Below the pieces are notes generated by a model. The model saw nothing but the letters and a program-made list of their open reading frames with translations. It was not told the DNA's origin and searched no databases. From Drosophila persimilis (Eukaryota > Arthropoda > Insecta > Diptera > Drosophilidae): a stretch of DNA of 64,000 bases. The stretch is from contig NW_020825289.1 in NCBI RefSeq assembly GCF_003286085.1, positions 11,780,001-11,844,000 on the forward strand. Direction: 5' to 3'. The translations under genes were made by a program, and so were the position numbers. Positions 22,105 through 32,755 of this stretch are shown here, one piece after another; position 1 is the stretch's first letter; each line of letters begins with the position of its first letter.

Positions 22105-24560
22105 TTACCGTAGAACTTCGCCCGCGTAGTGTGAACAACAAACTGAGCGAAGGAATTTTCTGGCCACCAGTAGGTGGCGGGCGGCTCTTGGTCCTTTGTG
22201 TGGCGTTGCTGTTGGCTGTGTGTCGTTTCTATGGAGCGCGTTGCTAGGGCGCCCAAAAGGCATACACTGACTGATAAGGATTTGCCAATGCAACGTCAAA
22301 CGCTGCCCACTGTCTCGACACTTCTCTTGCAGCAACAATTATGATTCATTATTTAATTTAATATTATTTTGCATACGATACCTGTATAATCTTTCTATAC
22401 AGAAGTATGTACATACATTTCAGGTCAGTGAACCTGGATGTATCAGAATCAGAATTTCAGGAAATCTTCAGTACTTATTTTCAATAAATTAATCATACGT
22501 ACATGTGTACATACATACATTAATAAATACTTTATTTAAAACATCGAGTATCACGAACACTGAAAGGAAATAACAAGAAAAGTGAGAGCACCTCCCAGTA
22601 ATCTACTGAGTTACAACAAAATATTATTTATATCCTATTATTATTATTTACTATTATTATTCTCCAAGCTGCCAGAATAATTCCCCTGGGTATGAGGATA
22701 TCTTCAAGGATGTAACGGCTCGTTGAAAATAAACTGCACAGTAGCAAGATTCGTGGTCTTTTTATGGGAACCTTGGATTTGGATCCATTCAAAAATTAGT
22801 ATTTAAGTGAGAAGGAATAGGTTTTCAAGTAACTTTCAACAGGCGGTCATATAGCGCCGCGAAATCATGAGCCAGAGCGACCATCGATGGTCGTTCCATC
22901 GATATATCGATGTTACATGTAATGTAATTGTAGTATGTATTTACGTACAGTCTACGGCTACATTCTACTTGATACATCTCACAGCGTGTCGCTGCTGTGG
23001 CATTTTTAGTTTTACCTCCCACCGATGTGGCGGCGCCACTTTATACAAAAAATAACTTAATATACTTAAATTTTGAAATAAATTAATAATTCAAATAAAT
23101 AATTAAATATATAATAAACTATACGTATGTAAAATGTCTCAACGCGTTTAATTTCGCAATGCTGTCTAATGCCATTGCCATTTTGGGCAAAATACGCTTA
23201 CTTTAGAGTTTTCGAAAACGTGTTTGTCCCCAGAAGTGCTGTATGCCTGCAAAAAGTTCAGCCAAAGGTCAGTTCGAATAGCCAAACCGTGGAAAGGGTT
23301 CAGTTCATGTAATTTACGAATGCAGGCAGCCATGTGAACGCAATCGATGTGGGAGAGTGGGTGAGTGGGACTGGACTTGTGGCCGAGAATCGATTATGAA
23401 TGCAGCCCGTTAAGCGGAGCGGCATCCCGGCACACAAAAATAATTGATTTATGTTGCGTTGAGCCCCATTTTTGGGCCCCTAAATGGGCAGAGCTCAGCA
23501 GATATGGGAAATGCTAAAAGAGTTCACACCTTGTCCACCGCAAGGTGCCTGCACTGCCCCCTCCGCCTCCGTGTGGACTTAGATAGAGACATATCGCTGT
23601 AATAAATATTTCACTTAAGGGGAGGAGAGGGGAAGGTAACAACATACGAATAGTGCTCAGTGTCAGGTTTCAGGTTCAACTCCCCCCCGAGAGTCGGAAG
23701 TCACGTTTAAACGTTTTCGCTAAAAGTTTCACACAGCCCAGTACATAGCACAGAGCACAGAGCGGATGATTGATGAGCCATGCTCGTACATACATATATG
23801 TATATGTACATATAGATAGGCACACGCACACGGCTCGGAATAACTCTTACATATAGGGAATATGGTCATTAAGGATACATTGTGTTTATCTTTGGGTTAC
23901 TTTAATGCACTTTCGCACACACAAATTGTAAATCATTTTTGGGATACAAACGCATGTACACGTTTTGATGCCTCTTAATTGAGTTGGTCAACAAGTCCTT
24001 TCACATTTCCATGTTCTGTTTCGCCTCTCTGGTTTGTCTTTTCAATTATGTTGAAATATGAAAAAGGCAAACAGACAAATGCAAGTCCCAATTAAAAATG
24101 TGCTGGAAAAATCAACATCTATTTTGGGGCGTCAGTCTACTGTCGACTCTCCAGTAAATATCCAGTAACGAAATTAGTCGCTTGCTGATTTGAGCTCCAC
24201 TGAGACGTCTACGTGTGGGAGGGACAGGGACACCACTCCACGGCTTCTCTTCCACTCATCGCGTACCTTTCAGGCTCCTGCCTCCGAGGAGTTTCGTGTA
24301 CTGCCGTGACAGGCAGGAAGGATTTATTGCCTAACAAGTGCAGGGGGTGCTTAATTAATTTTGTTGCGCAAAGATACCAAAAGAGAGCTGTCAAGCAGCA
24401 TCCCGAAGAAGCCATAACCATGGCAGCTGATGAGAAGGAGTATATAAGTAATACATTTCGGGTAATGCGGGTAATAGTTGTCGACGCTTGTATAATACGT
24501 TTCGGTTGGATAATCACTAAATACATAAATAATTGCCGCACAAATGGAAAACCAGCCCAA
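22105..24560. other. Intergenic DNA with a palindromic ATCGAT block
   Basis: No coding gene is recognised. 22370-22680 is AT-rich. Two adjacent perfect palindromes at 22878-22912 are listed separately. The rest includes a short alternating TA/CA stretch near 23795-23825. Confidence 0.55.
22878..22912. promoter_or_regulatory. Two adjacent perfect palindromes with ATCGAT cores
   Basis: CGACCATCGATGGTCG (22878-22893) and CATCGATATATCGATG (22897-22912) are each self-complementary over 16 bases and lie three bases apart. Both contain ATCGAT, and the second holds DRE-like half sites in both directions. They may bind DREF, BEAF-32 or a related factor. No gene start is visible beside them. Confidence 0.45.
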
Positions 24561-24564
24561 AATC

Positions 24565-24570
24565 TATAAA
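24565..24570 (+). promoter_or_regulatory. TATA box of the DUF1091 pseudogene
   Basis: TATAAA lies 37 bases upstream of the ancestral ATG at 24607, so any leader would be very short. Confidence 0.4.
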
Positions 24571-24606
24571 AATGTTTAGTGTTTTGTGTCCACGGCAATC
24601 TGTGCG

Positions 24607-25179
24607 ATGAAGTTGTTACCTCGGCTACTGGCAGTATAATTACTATCCATCCTGTTGATCGGAAAATGTGTGGGCTACGTCCGCCTAACGAACCTCAAGT
24701 GCAAGAGCCTGGATCCAGAGTTCATGGAGTTCCCGACTTGCCGCCTGAATGTGCTCGGACGCGGCATTATCGGAGGTAATATCCATCTGAAGCTCCTGAA
24801 GGTGCCCATCACCAAAATGAATTTGAGATTCAACGTCTACCGGCGGCTCAGTGGCTACCATCCGTTCCTCTTCAATATCAGCACTGAATTTTGCCGATTT
24901 ATGAAGAATCCTAATCCCCTGCAAGTTCTATACTATTTCCACAGTGCCTTTTTGCCCTACTCCAATGTGAATCACACCTGTCCCTACACCGTGAGTACAT
25001 TCTAATGCTATGCCACTATTCCACATCCTACCTAATCCATTCCCGCGCCTACAGGACGATGTTTTTGTAAGGAACTGCACTCTGAATGACGAGATGTTTA
25101 AGAGGGTTCCACTGCCGAAGGGAGTGCAGGAAAATGGGTCGGAATCATTTCTATTTACATCGAAATAGATTTGGATTAG
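24607..25179 (+). pseudogene. DUF1091 (DM8) secreted-protein pseudogene
   Basis: This is a paralogue of the two DUF1091 genes at 44 and 47 kb. Exon 1 (24607-24990) retains 'CRLNVLGRGIIG', 'RRLSGYHPFLFN' and 'NHTCPY' and ends at a GTGAGT donor, at the same position as in the paralogues. Exon 2 starts at 25055 after 'ctacag'. There are two lesions. First, an in-frame TAA at 24637-24639 interrupts the signal peptide after ten codons, although the hydrophobic stretch continues in frame behind it. Second, in exon 2 the sequence after 'LPKG' lacks about 28 bp relative to the intact paralogues, shifting frame. The read-on frame stops at 25168, while the ancestral frame still spells a 'GKWVGIISIYIEI'-like tail to a TAG at 25179. 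An AATAAA is at 25192. DUF1091 proteins are small secreted insect proteins of unclear function. Confidence 0.82.
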
Positions 25180-25199
25180 ACTGCATTGATTAATAAAAT

Positions 25200-28100
25200 C
25201 GTTTTACAGCTCTGCTCGAAGCTTTGCCCCCAAATTCTATTTCTTTAACACTTTCCGGGACTGCTGTCTGGTCACGCTCCACTGAAGCGGCTTAGACAGC
25301 GTCAGCCTTCAGCTTTCTGTCCTAAGTGAAGTCCTAAGTGTCTAAGGACTTGAACTTGACCATTCCTGCCGCCCTCCCCAATATCCCTTTTCGCAGCTTT
25401 TACTGCTCTTACAGCAGCAGCTGTCAATGGTTGCCAAGTGAAATGAAATCACGACAGCACTCCCCCCATGGGTGGGGGACAACATGTGGAAAATGCTGTC
25501 GCTTATAAAAATTTTTGGCATGCGACAAATATTTCACACAGAGGGATGCAAAAGGGGGGGTGTGGTGTTTTCGGAGCGCAGGCAGAAGAAGGGCGAAACT
25601 TTAATTTATGTGCAACGACAAGTGCACCCTGCACGCTTCGGCGCCAATAACACGACGAGATGGGGTGCAATGTGCAATGTGCCACAGCTGCCTGCAGCCA
25701 GATTGCATTCGAGCGAAGCCCCTTGGAGCTGCCAGCTGCGTTAATGAGTCCATTATGGGTACCCCACAGACCAAACACCGAATATCCCCAGATACGAAAT
25801 GGATGGAAAGCCCTCCAATGGCGAGCGTTTAATTAAAATTCCAACCGCTTTGTAGGCGGCTTAACCGTTCGGGAAGGCACTCATAAAACTGGCCAAAGTG
25901 TCGGAAATTATGTATGGCCTGGGTCTTGTATATCTTTTTCCATGTTCTGGCTATGCGTCATAGCGGTAAGTAGGGCGGGGGGCGGAACGAAATTTCGGCA
26001 GGCCGCGAAAATGAGTCGCCTTTGGAGTGACGGCTAACCCCACCCAGCTCCAATCTCTGATCCGCCATCGATGAGTCATGCTCTCCGCTGATACCGCTGA
26101 TGAAAGTCAATGGCCAAAAGTTTTGTGCTCTCAGAAAGGTCGTAAATAGGCTTAGAAAATTAGTAGAACTATGCGGATTACCAATCAACTCCTGAGTGCT
26201 TCAGGAGGAGGAAACAAACCAACGCAAGGAATAGATAGATATATGGGTGTATATAGATTCCTGGTGCATTAATTCCCTCTCTGTCCTTGATTGCCATTTT
26301 CCCACAAATTTATTAATTATGCTCTATTAGGACATGCAAATCTGCATTGACTTATCGTTTGAATGTCAAAACCAGAAAACCATTTCCAATTCCATTTCCA
26401 TTTCCTGCTCTGCTCTGGTCTGCTCTGCAGCTTTGGAGCTTTCGAATTTCGTTTAAAACCAATTATCAAATCATGTCGCTGCTGGCTGACAAACTCATTT
26501 ATTTTGCTCGATGCACTCGAAAGCCAGACATGCCCACATACATCATACTTACACGCGGGTCGGTGCTGGCTCTCTCTCTCTCTCCCTCTCTCCGCGCCCC
26601 TCAAAGTGCAGCCTAATTTTGCTTTCGTTTCCACACATGCAACATGCAACCACATCCGTTGCTGTCAGCAGCGTCTTAAGTCAGGCGCAAAATATTTGTG
26701 GTACTCCAAGCAAGCGGCACAAGAAAAATGTTGGTACGCCGCCCTTTTCCCCAAGACCAAGACCAAGACCAAGACCGAGACCCAGATCCACATCCACATC
26801 CCCAAGAGCTGTCAAACTGTCGCCAGGGCCTGAAATTGTCATTACTCAGTGTCTATTGCCTCATTTACAGGTCTCTCTCCAAAAGGGGGGGCTGGGGTCT
26901 GAGGGACTGGGCCGGTTTTCCAACTAATTTTAATGTGTGAAAATTAAATTTGGGAGTTTTCCAGCCGAGCATCTCACTCTCTATCAATTAGTTTGTCATT
27001 CCCAACCAGGCCGGCCCCCAGGCCATGCCATCCATCCCAACCCACAGTCACGATTTGCCCACACCATCAATACGTACATATGTATACCCTGCTTTTGTTC
27101 AAACTCTTGTTGCTGTGGCTTTCTGAATTTCCAATTGGTTTTTGGTACCCCTTACTCGTTGCGAGGGTATGCTGGAAGCACTCACACATATTCGGGGTCA
27201 GCCGGTGTCCTTTATCAGCGAAACTCGATTCGAGCACCAATCTGCTTCGACATGCACACGGCATGTATGTTGTTTTGACTACTCTAGGGTGTAGGAGCTG
27301 TTGGAACGAGCAAGCACGTGCTGAAGTAATGGGTATCTAATAGTCGATGCCCTCCATGGTAGCGTTTTCTCTCTCTCTTTTGTTTTTGTCGCCAATTCGT
27401 TGGCGCTCAAAATACATAAGCATAAATCATTGGCGGAGCGGATCTCTTCTCTGGCAAGCGCCACAGGAAAAATATTAAAAAAAAGGAACAAATAAGAAAA
27501 AACGAAAAACACGGTGACATATTAAATTTACAAGTTGATTTTGATTTATGTGCAATAAGAGACACACACACGCATACCCATCTGCATACAAAGATATGCT
27601 GCCTCGGCATCGGCCTTGGCGTCTGAGAGAGTCGGCCAGCCAGCCGCTAAACTCAATTGAAATCTCGCAGCTGGTTGTGTGGCTGTCATTGAGCGTGTTC
27701 TTGTTGTTGCAACTTGCAACTCAATCAGCTGCCTGCGGTTCCTGTCGGTTGCAATTAAGCCTAGGCGCTTGGAAGTGGTCTGCGCGGTTTTCGATTGATT
27801 TTCAACTGAAAGAAAGAAAGTTATTTCCCCAGTACAAAATATGCATAATTATAATGGAGTCCATGAGTCTATTAGCTGGGAATATTAGTTAAGAATCTCT
27901 TGCTACAGAGGACTTGCTTGTCATGATTTAGTAAATATATATTCTTTAAATAATTTTACATTTTTACTGGTCTGGTGTTTTTTTTCTCCCCACCAATATA
28001 AATCTCTTCTCTTAAGTTTCGTGTCAGCGCGTAACAGCTTTGAGGGGGATCCGTCGCGTCCGCGCCCCTCTCTCGCCCCTCAACGCTGGCGGTTTGTGGG

Positions 28101-29463
28101 CGTTTTAAGCCGCACGGAAGTTGCTCCTGCTGTCGCCTCAAACTAACGAAACAAATTGAGAGACAGAGGCAGAGACCGAGATAGACAGACAGACTGGCAG
28201 ACGAACTGGTATTAATTAAAACTGAAAATTTGCAGTTTCGTTTGGCAGGGAAATATCCCATCCACCCTTCCTGCCCCTCCTGCCGAGAGTCGTTTCGAAA
28301 AACCTGCAATTAGCAACGAAAATCTCTGGTACTCGGGTAATTTGATAAATCCACGAGAAACTTGACCCACTTTCGGGATGGACCATGGCACGCTAATGAA
28401 GTCCATTCCCTTCGGACCGCCGAGAGTGAATTTTATTTTATTTCGCTTCAACATGCCCCCTCTACCCCACACCTCGACCAAGCATTCTCTTGAGGTCTGG
28501 CTGATTGCCCTACCATATCGTTTATTTTTATGGCCGCTTCCTTTAAACGTCTGGCATTTAATGTGAAATTTATCATTTCACTGCCACACCTCGCCCCCCA
28601 CCCATCCCATCCCATCCCATCCATCGTCAATTTGTCGAGACTGGTATGATATTTTTATTGCTTTAACATTTAACATTTCCCTGAGTGAAATTATAATTAA
28701 CAAATTTGAGAGAATTTAAGAAAGGGAATGACTTCTGGTTATGGTCTGAGATCTTTCCATTCGGAGTTAAAAGGGAAAATACCCGCTCTGTTGCTTTGAA
28801 AATCAACTTGTTATTTTGTATCCCCAACTTCAAGCCCAAAAACTTCCAACGATGTTCCACTAACAGCCACATAAAACTACAGCTCAAAGGAGCATATATG
28901 TACATACATATGCGAACAAAAACCCCACTAAAACCAACTTTAAATTAAAAAATTCACTTACCAAAGTTGATAAGTTTCCAGCATTTCAATTTCTGTACAT
29001 TGCGCGCGCACCAATCCTCTGTTAACAGTTCTTTTTAACATCCCAACTTAACATGCTGCTCGGTTAAGGCTCTCATTTTCGCTCTCTTTGAATCGGGTAT
29101 GAATCGGTAGCAGCAATGAGTCTTATTCCATACTTTTAAATTATGTACTTTAATAACTTGGATCGACATATGGCATTTCCCAACCATTGACCAGGTGAAC
29201 CCACCGGGAAGTATTGGCAAATTGGTATTGATAAGTTACTTTTGATATGTATTTGATATACACCTCATATAATATATCCATATAAACTTTTCTTTTCATG
29301 TGGGTGGTGCCCTTTTCCACAGGTTCAAATAAATAGCACATTAACGGAAATGGTTTTGGTAACTGAAACGGTTTTGAAACGGAAACGACGCGATTTTTTT
29401 TTACCATTTTCGCTAAAACTTCTTTTTACGTAAAATGCAACAAAAGTAATTGTTTAAAATAAA
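25200..29463. other. Intergenic DNA upstream of fra, no gene recognised
   Basis: No coding gene is recognised. It contains simple repeats: a run built on 'aagacc' near 26755-26785, a CT tract near 26572-26590, and a 'cccat' tandem near 28600-28622. Open frames through these tracts are compositional artefacts. Enhancers of fra could lie here, but nothing specific can be assigned. Confidence 0.5.
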
Positions 29464-29691
29464 CCAGTCATATAGAAAATAGATACATTAATCGGATAAA
29501 ATTGTGTGGGCATGGCTAAATGTTTTATTTAGTTAGTTATATTGCACGGAATATCAAAAACGAGGAATATGTAAAATATAACTTGAATTTGTCAGTATAT
29601 TTACGGTATATTTCTTAAATGAGACCGTATACTTTGGTATATTTCTGAGGGTCGGACGGTGTATTTCATCGAGAAGTCCGCGGTCACACTG
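29464..29691 (-). repeat. Dispersed repeat, copy E (inverted, at the fra promoter)
   Basis: On the minus strand this copy reads CAGTGTGACCG, then 'accgtccgaccctcagaaat', three 'atatacc' blocks, 'ttatattttacatattcctc', 'gtttttgatattccgtgcaa' and 'tttagccatgcccacacaat', ending in 'ctattttctatatgact'. It is collinear with copy D over its whole length. Its terminal CGGTCACACTG (plus strand, 29681-29691) is a perfect Motif 1 facing fra. Confidence 0.65.
29681..29691 (+). promoter_or_regulatory. Ohler Motif 1 upstream of fra
   Basis: CGGTCACACTG matches the M1BP-bound core promoter element in the orientation of fra, 654 bp upstream of its ATG. No TATA box is evident. Transcription probably begins just downstream, giving a long 5' leader rich in TTG/GTT repeats. 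Confidence 0.55.
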
Positions 29692-30344
29692 CATTCGGCG
29701 TCGAAAAAAAACTGAGGCAAGGTCGTTCCGCGCATGCTGCGTCGGGGAATTTGACAGAAAATGCGTTTTTCTTGAAGAAAAGGACGAGATGATAATTAGT
29801 GAATAAATCAAACGAAACTGTAAGATGTGTGTGCGGTAATTCGGTTAATCTAATACAGAAAAGCGCGAAAAATGTGATTTTGAAACTGCAGCTACGCTCT
29901 TCAAGTGATAGTTGGAGCGAGACAACACTACTCTCTGTGTGTGTGTTTGTGTTTGCGTGCAATTTGTTGATGTAGTTTTTTGTGTTGTTGTTGTTGCACA
30001 GAAATGCAGGGGAACAACAAAAATAACTAAATTTGTTGTTGCATGGTGCAAAGAGCCGGCAAAACAAACGTAAACGTAAATCTGATTGAGGAAACGCAGC
30101 AACGCGAAAGATTCGCCAAAGAATACACAACAAAAGTGGAGTGAGTTTCTGTGCGTGTGTGCCCGCTCCTGTAAGTGTTGCCCTGTGTGTGTGAATGTAA
30201 GAAAAGAATCAAATTAAAACCCCCAACGGCCAAAATGCCGTGCCAGCAAAACGTCGCGAGATCGTAAACAAAATTCTCTGGCCCTCAAATTACCGCGTAA
30301 CGTAACCGCTCCCGTAAATTAGCAGTCGAAACAATTTCATTAAC

Positions 30345-30429
30345 ATGGCCCACACGACGATAACAACGTGGATTCTGAGTATATTCCTGATCCAGCTGCA
30401 GCTGTTGCAGCCTTCAATTGGCAGTCAAG
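30345..30429 (+). CDS. fra: frazzled exon 1: signal peptide of netrin receptor
   Basis: The exon codes 28 residues plus one base. It starts at the ATG after 'ttaac' and contains a signal peptide with hydrophobic core 'TTWILSIFLIQLQLLQPS'. The exon ends CAAG|GTAGGA. It joins in phase 1 to the exon at 61471 (G + CC gives Ala), which makes 'IGSQ-ALSFTLEPQ', a sensible cleavage and mature N-terminus. Assignment to fra rests on the Ig exon, because this exon alone is not diagnostic. Frazzled is the DCC/neogenin-type receptor that guides axons to netrin in the embryonic CNS. Confidence 0.8.
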
Positions 30430-32725
30430 GTAGGAGTTTGTTACACGTTTTACTATACTACACGTACCCTATTCCCTGGTGACGAAATGTCTGGTCGACG
30501 TGCCCGAAATCATGGGTATTGGGGCTGAAAAAAAACTACTCATAGTTCGATGAGTTGTGTTAACAGCCTGATAAGAGTCCCCAGTATATGACATTTCGCT
30601 AGCTTTTCGCAATTGACGTACATATGTACATATAAGTATACATATGGCCAGGCCCAGATCGAGCCACATGAGGAACAACCTTTGGCAATCATTTAGGTAA
30701 TTCCTCCTTATTGCTCTCCACCGATAGATAAGGCAACACCCTAAACGGGAGGGGCTGTCAATCAGTTATCTCCTCGCCAGCGCTTGAATTTCAAACATTC
30801 CTAATGAGCTTCTCGTGAAGCGATAAACAGGCACTTCGTTACAAGAAATGCGAAGCCTCGACATCAAAAATAATAAACTGCACTGCACTTCAAGAAATAT
30901 GAAACGAGCTGTTCGCTTGAACTGCACTCGAGGCTTATTTTCTATATAAGCAGAAGGCTCTAACAATTAATATTTCATGGCCATCCCACGGCAGAAACTA
31001 TTTCATAGGAAACGAAAAGCAGGCACTAAAAAGAAAGGGCCAGAAGCGAAAACAATACTCCAGCTGCAGCAATTACGATTAAGTGATGAGATTTCTATTA
31101 ATTATACGATTGATTGTGTCGAGAACATGCCAATATCCAAGAAAAGTTTGCATTCCAGAAACAAATCTGCAACAAAACCGAATCGGGGTTCTTTTCTGGT
31201 GCTGCTAATAGTTGAAATTTCAGATTCGAGAGGCACAAAATGGAGTACCGAAAACGGGCCACAGGAGTCATTATCATTAGCCAAAGAATGGAACGGTTTG
31301 CCCGACCAACAAGTGTTTGGGCCCAGGCGTCTAGGTACAGGCACAGGTAAACCGAAAATCAATTAGGATTGGGACCTGCAACAGTTTCAGGTCAGATATT
31401 CGGGTCCAGGCAGGCATTATAAAACTGGAAACCAGCTGGCAGCTGCACAATGCACAATTTAGTGATTGATAGAAGGTTGTGCTCTTCTGACCTAGGGGCT
31501 TATCATATTTCAGTATCTGTTATGAATTTTAGTTGTTGGCAGGGGGGAAAAGCAAACAAAACCGAAATGAGGGAGGGAATCGGGGGAAATCCCCACAAAA
31601 TGCGCAAATAATGCAAACAAATTTCGACCTCCTGTGAAGCCGGAAAAAGCAACCCCTAAAGCCGAAACACGTCGGGCTGGATTTATCTCTTATCAGGACT
31701 GGTATTTATCAATGCCAGAAGCTCCAAGGGAACCCCACATACAAATTATATAATGGGCCATGTCCCAGGCAAATGGAATGACAATGAAAAACGGGAATCT
31801 TTGAACGAATTTGGGTCATGGCATGTCATAAGTCGAGGCACTTTCCCCCAGATTTAATTAAAAGCTTGGCCCACCAAGTCTATGCGGTCGCGCGGTAATT
31901 AAAAATATTCACCTATCCACATGGGTGTGTGAGCCGGCAGGACAAAGGACATAGAAATGTGCTTGTACCTACAGGCAGGTGACACAATGCCACACAATGG
32001 AGTCTCTGTGGGTCGACTGGGAGCTACTCTCGAATCCCAGAATACCCTGGAACCAGACGGAATCTACAAGCTCACGTGCTGAGGTCCTGCTCCCATTATT
32101 TCCTGCTTTATTTTCACTTTTCTGGTCATATTTGTACGCTTTGGTCTTCTTTGAGAACTGTGGGAACTGTGGTAATTGTTTCGTGTCCCGGACGAGTTCC
32201 CGCATTACGTGACGCAATGTACAATATGGGACATACATATGGGGCTGAGCGACATGTTATTCTAATTTCGCACCCCTTTGTGATACAACATTTTCTCCCA
32301 GTTTCGCTTTTCTTTTCCCTCTGAGGGTGCGCTTGTCAAAATAAACATTTCCATATGGCCCAGGGCCCAGGGCAGTGCGATGCGATGTGTCGTAATGTGC
32401 CACAAAGGAAGAGCCGGAGTGCCGGAGAGAGTGGTGGTTGGAGGGAGACGGAATGAGGTCACTCTTCTTCACTGTTGAATGCAGACTAATTACGGTCCGA
32501 AGCAATGTCTTTCAATTATGAGCTGGTAAAGAGACAGGCACAGGGATAACACACACAGAGAGAGAGACAGGGAGAGCAACACAGGAACAGGACAGGGCGC
32601 AGAAGTGCTGACAGTGCAAGCGGAAATACTCTGCTGATCTGTTTGCCCACCGATCCACATGGAAATATGACTAAGATGCTAAAAGGATGCCCAAAGAATT
32701 TCAATATAGCTGGCTGGCACTTATC

Positions 32726-32755
32726 GATGGATGGATGGATGGATGGATGGATGGA
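32726..32755 (+). repeat. (GGAT)n microsatellite
   Basis: About seven uninterrupted GATG units lie within fra intron 1. Confidence 0.8.

Noticed and set aside
25220..25266. Short frame 'FNTFRDCCLVTLH' after the DUF1091 pseudogene, recalling an IR 'DCCLMVP' block
   Set aside because: Too short, with no flanking receptor sequence; probably chance.
26363..26927. Overlapping plus-strand frames with 'PRPRPR' and 'TKTKTE' runs
   Set aside because: Generated by the (AAGACC)n repeat and CT tract.
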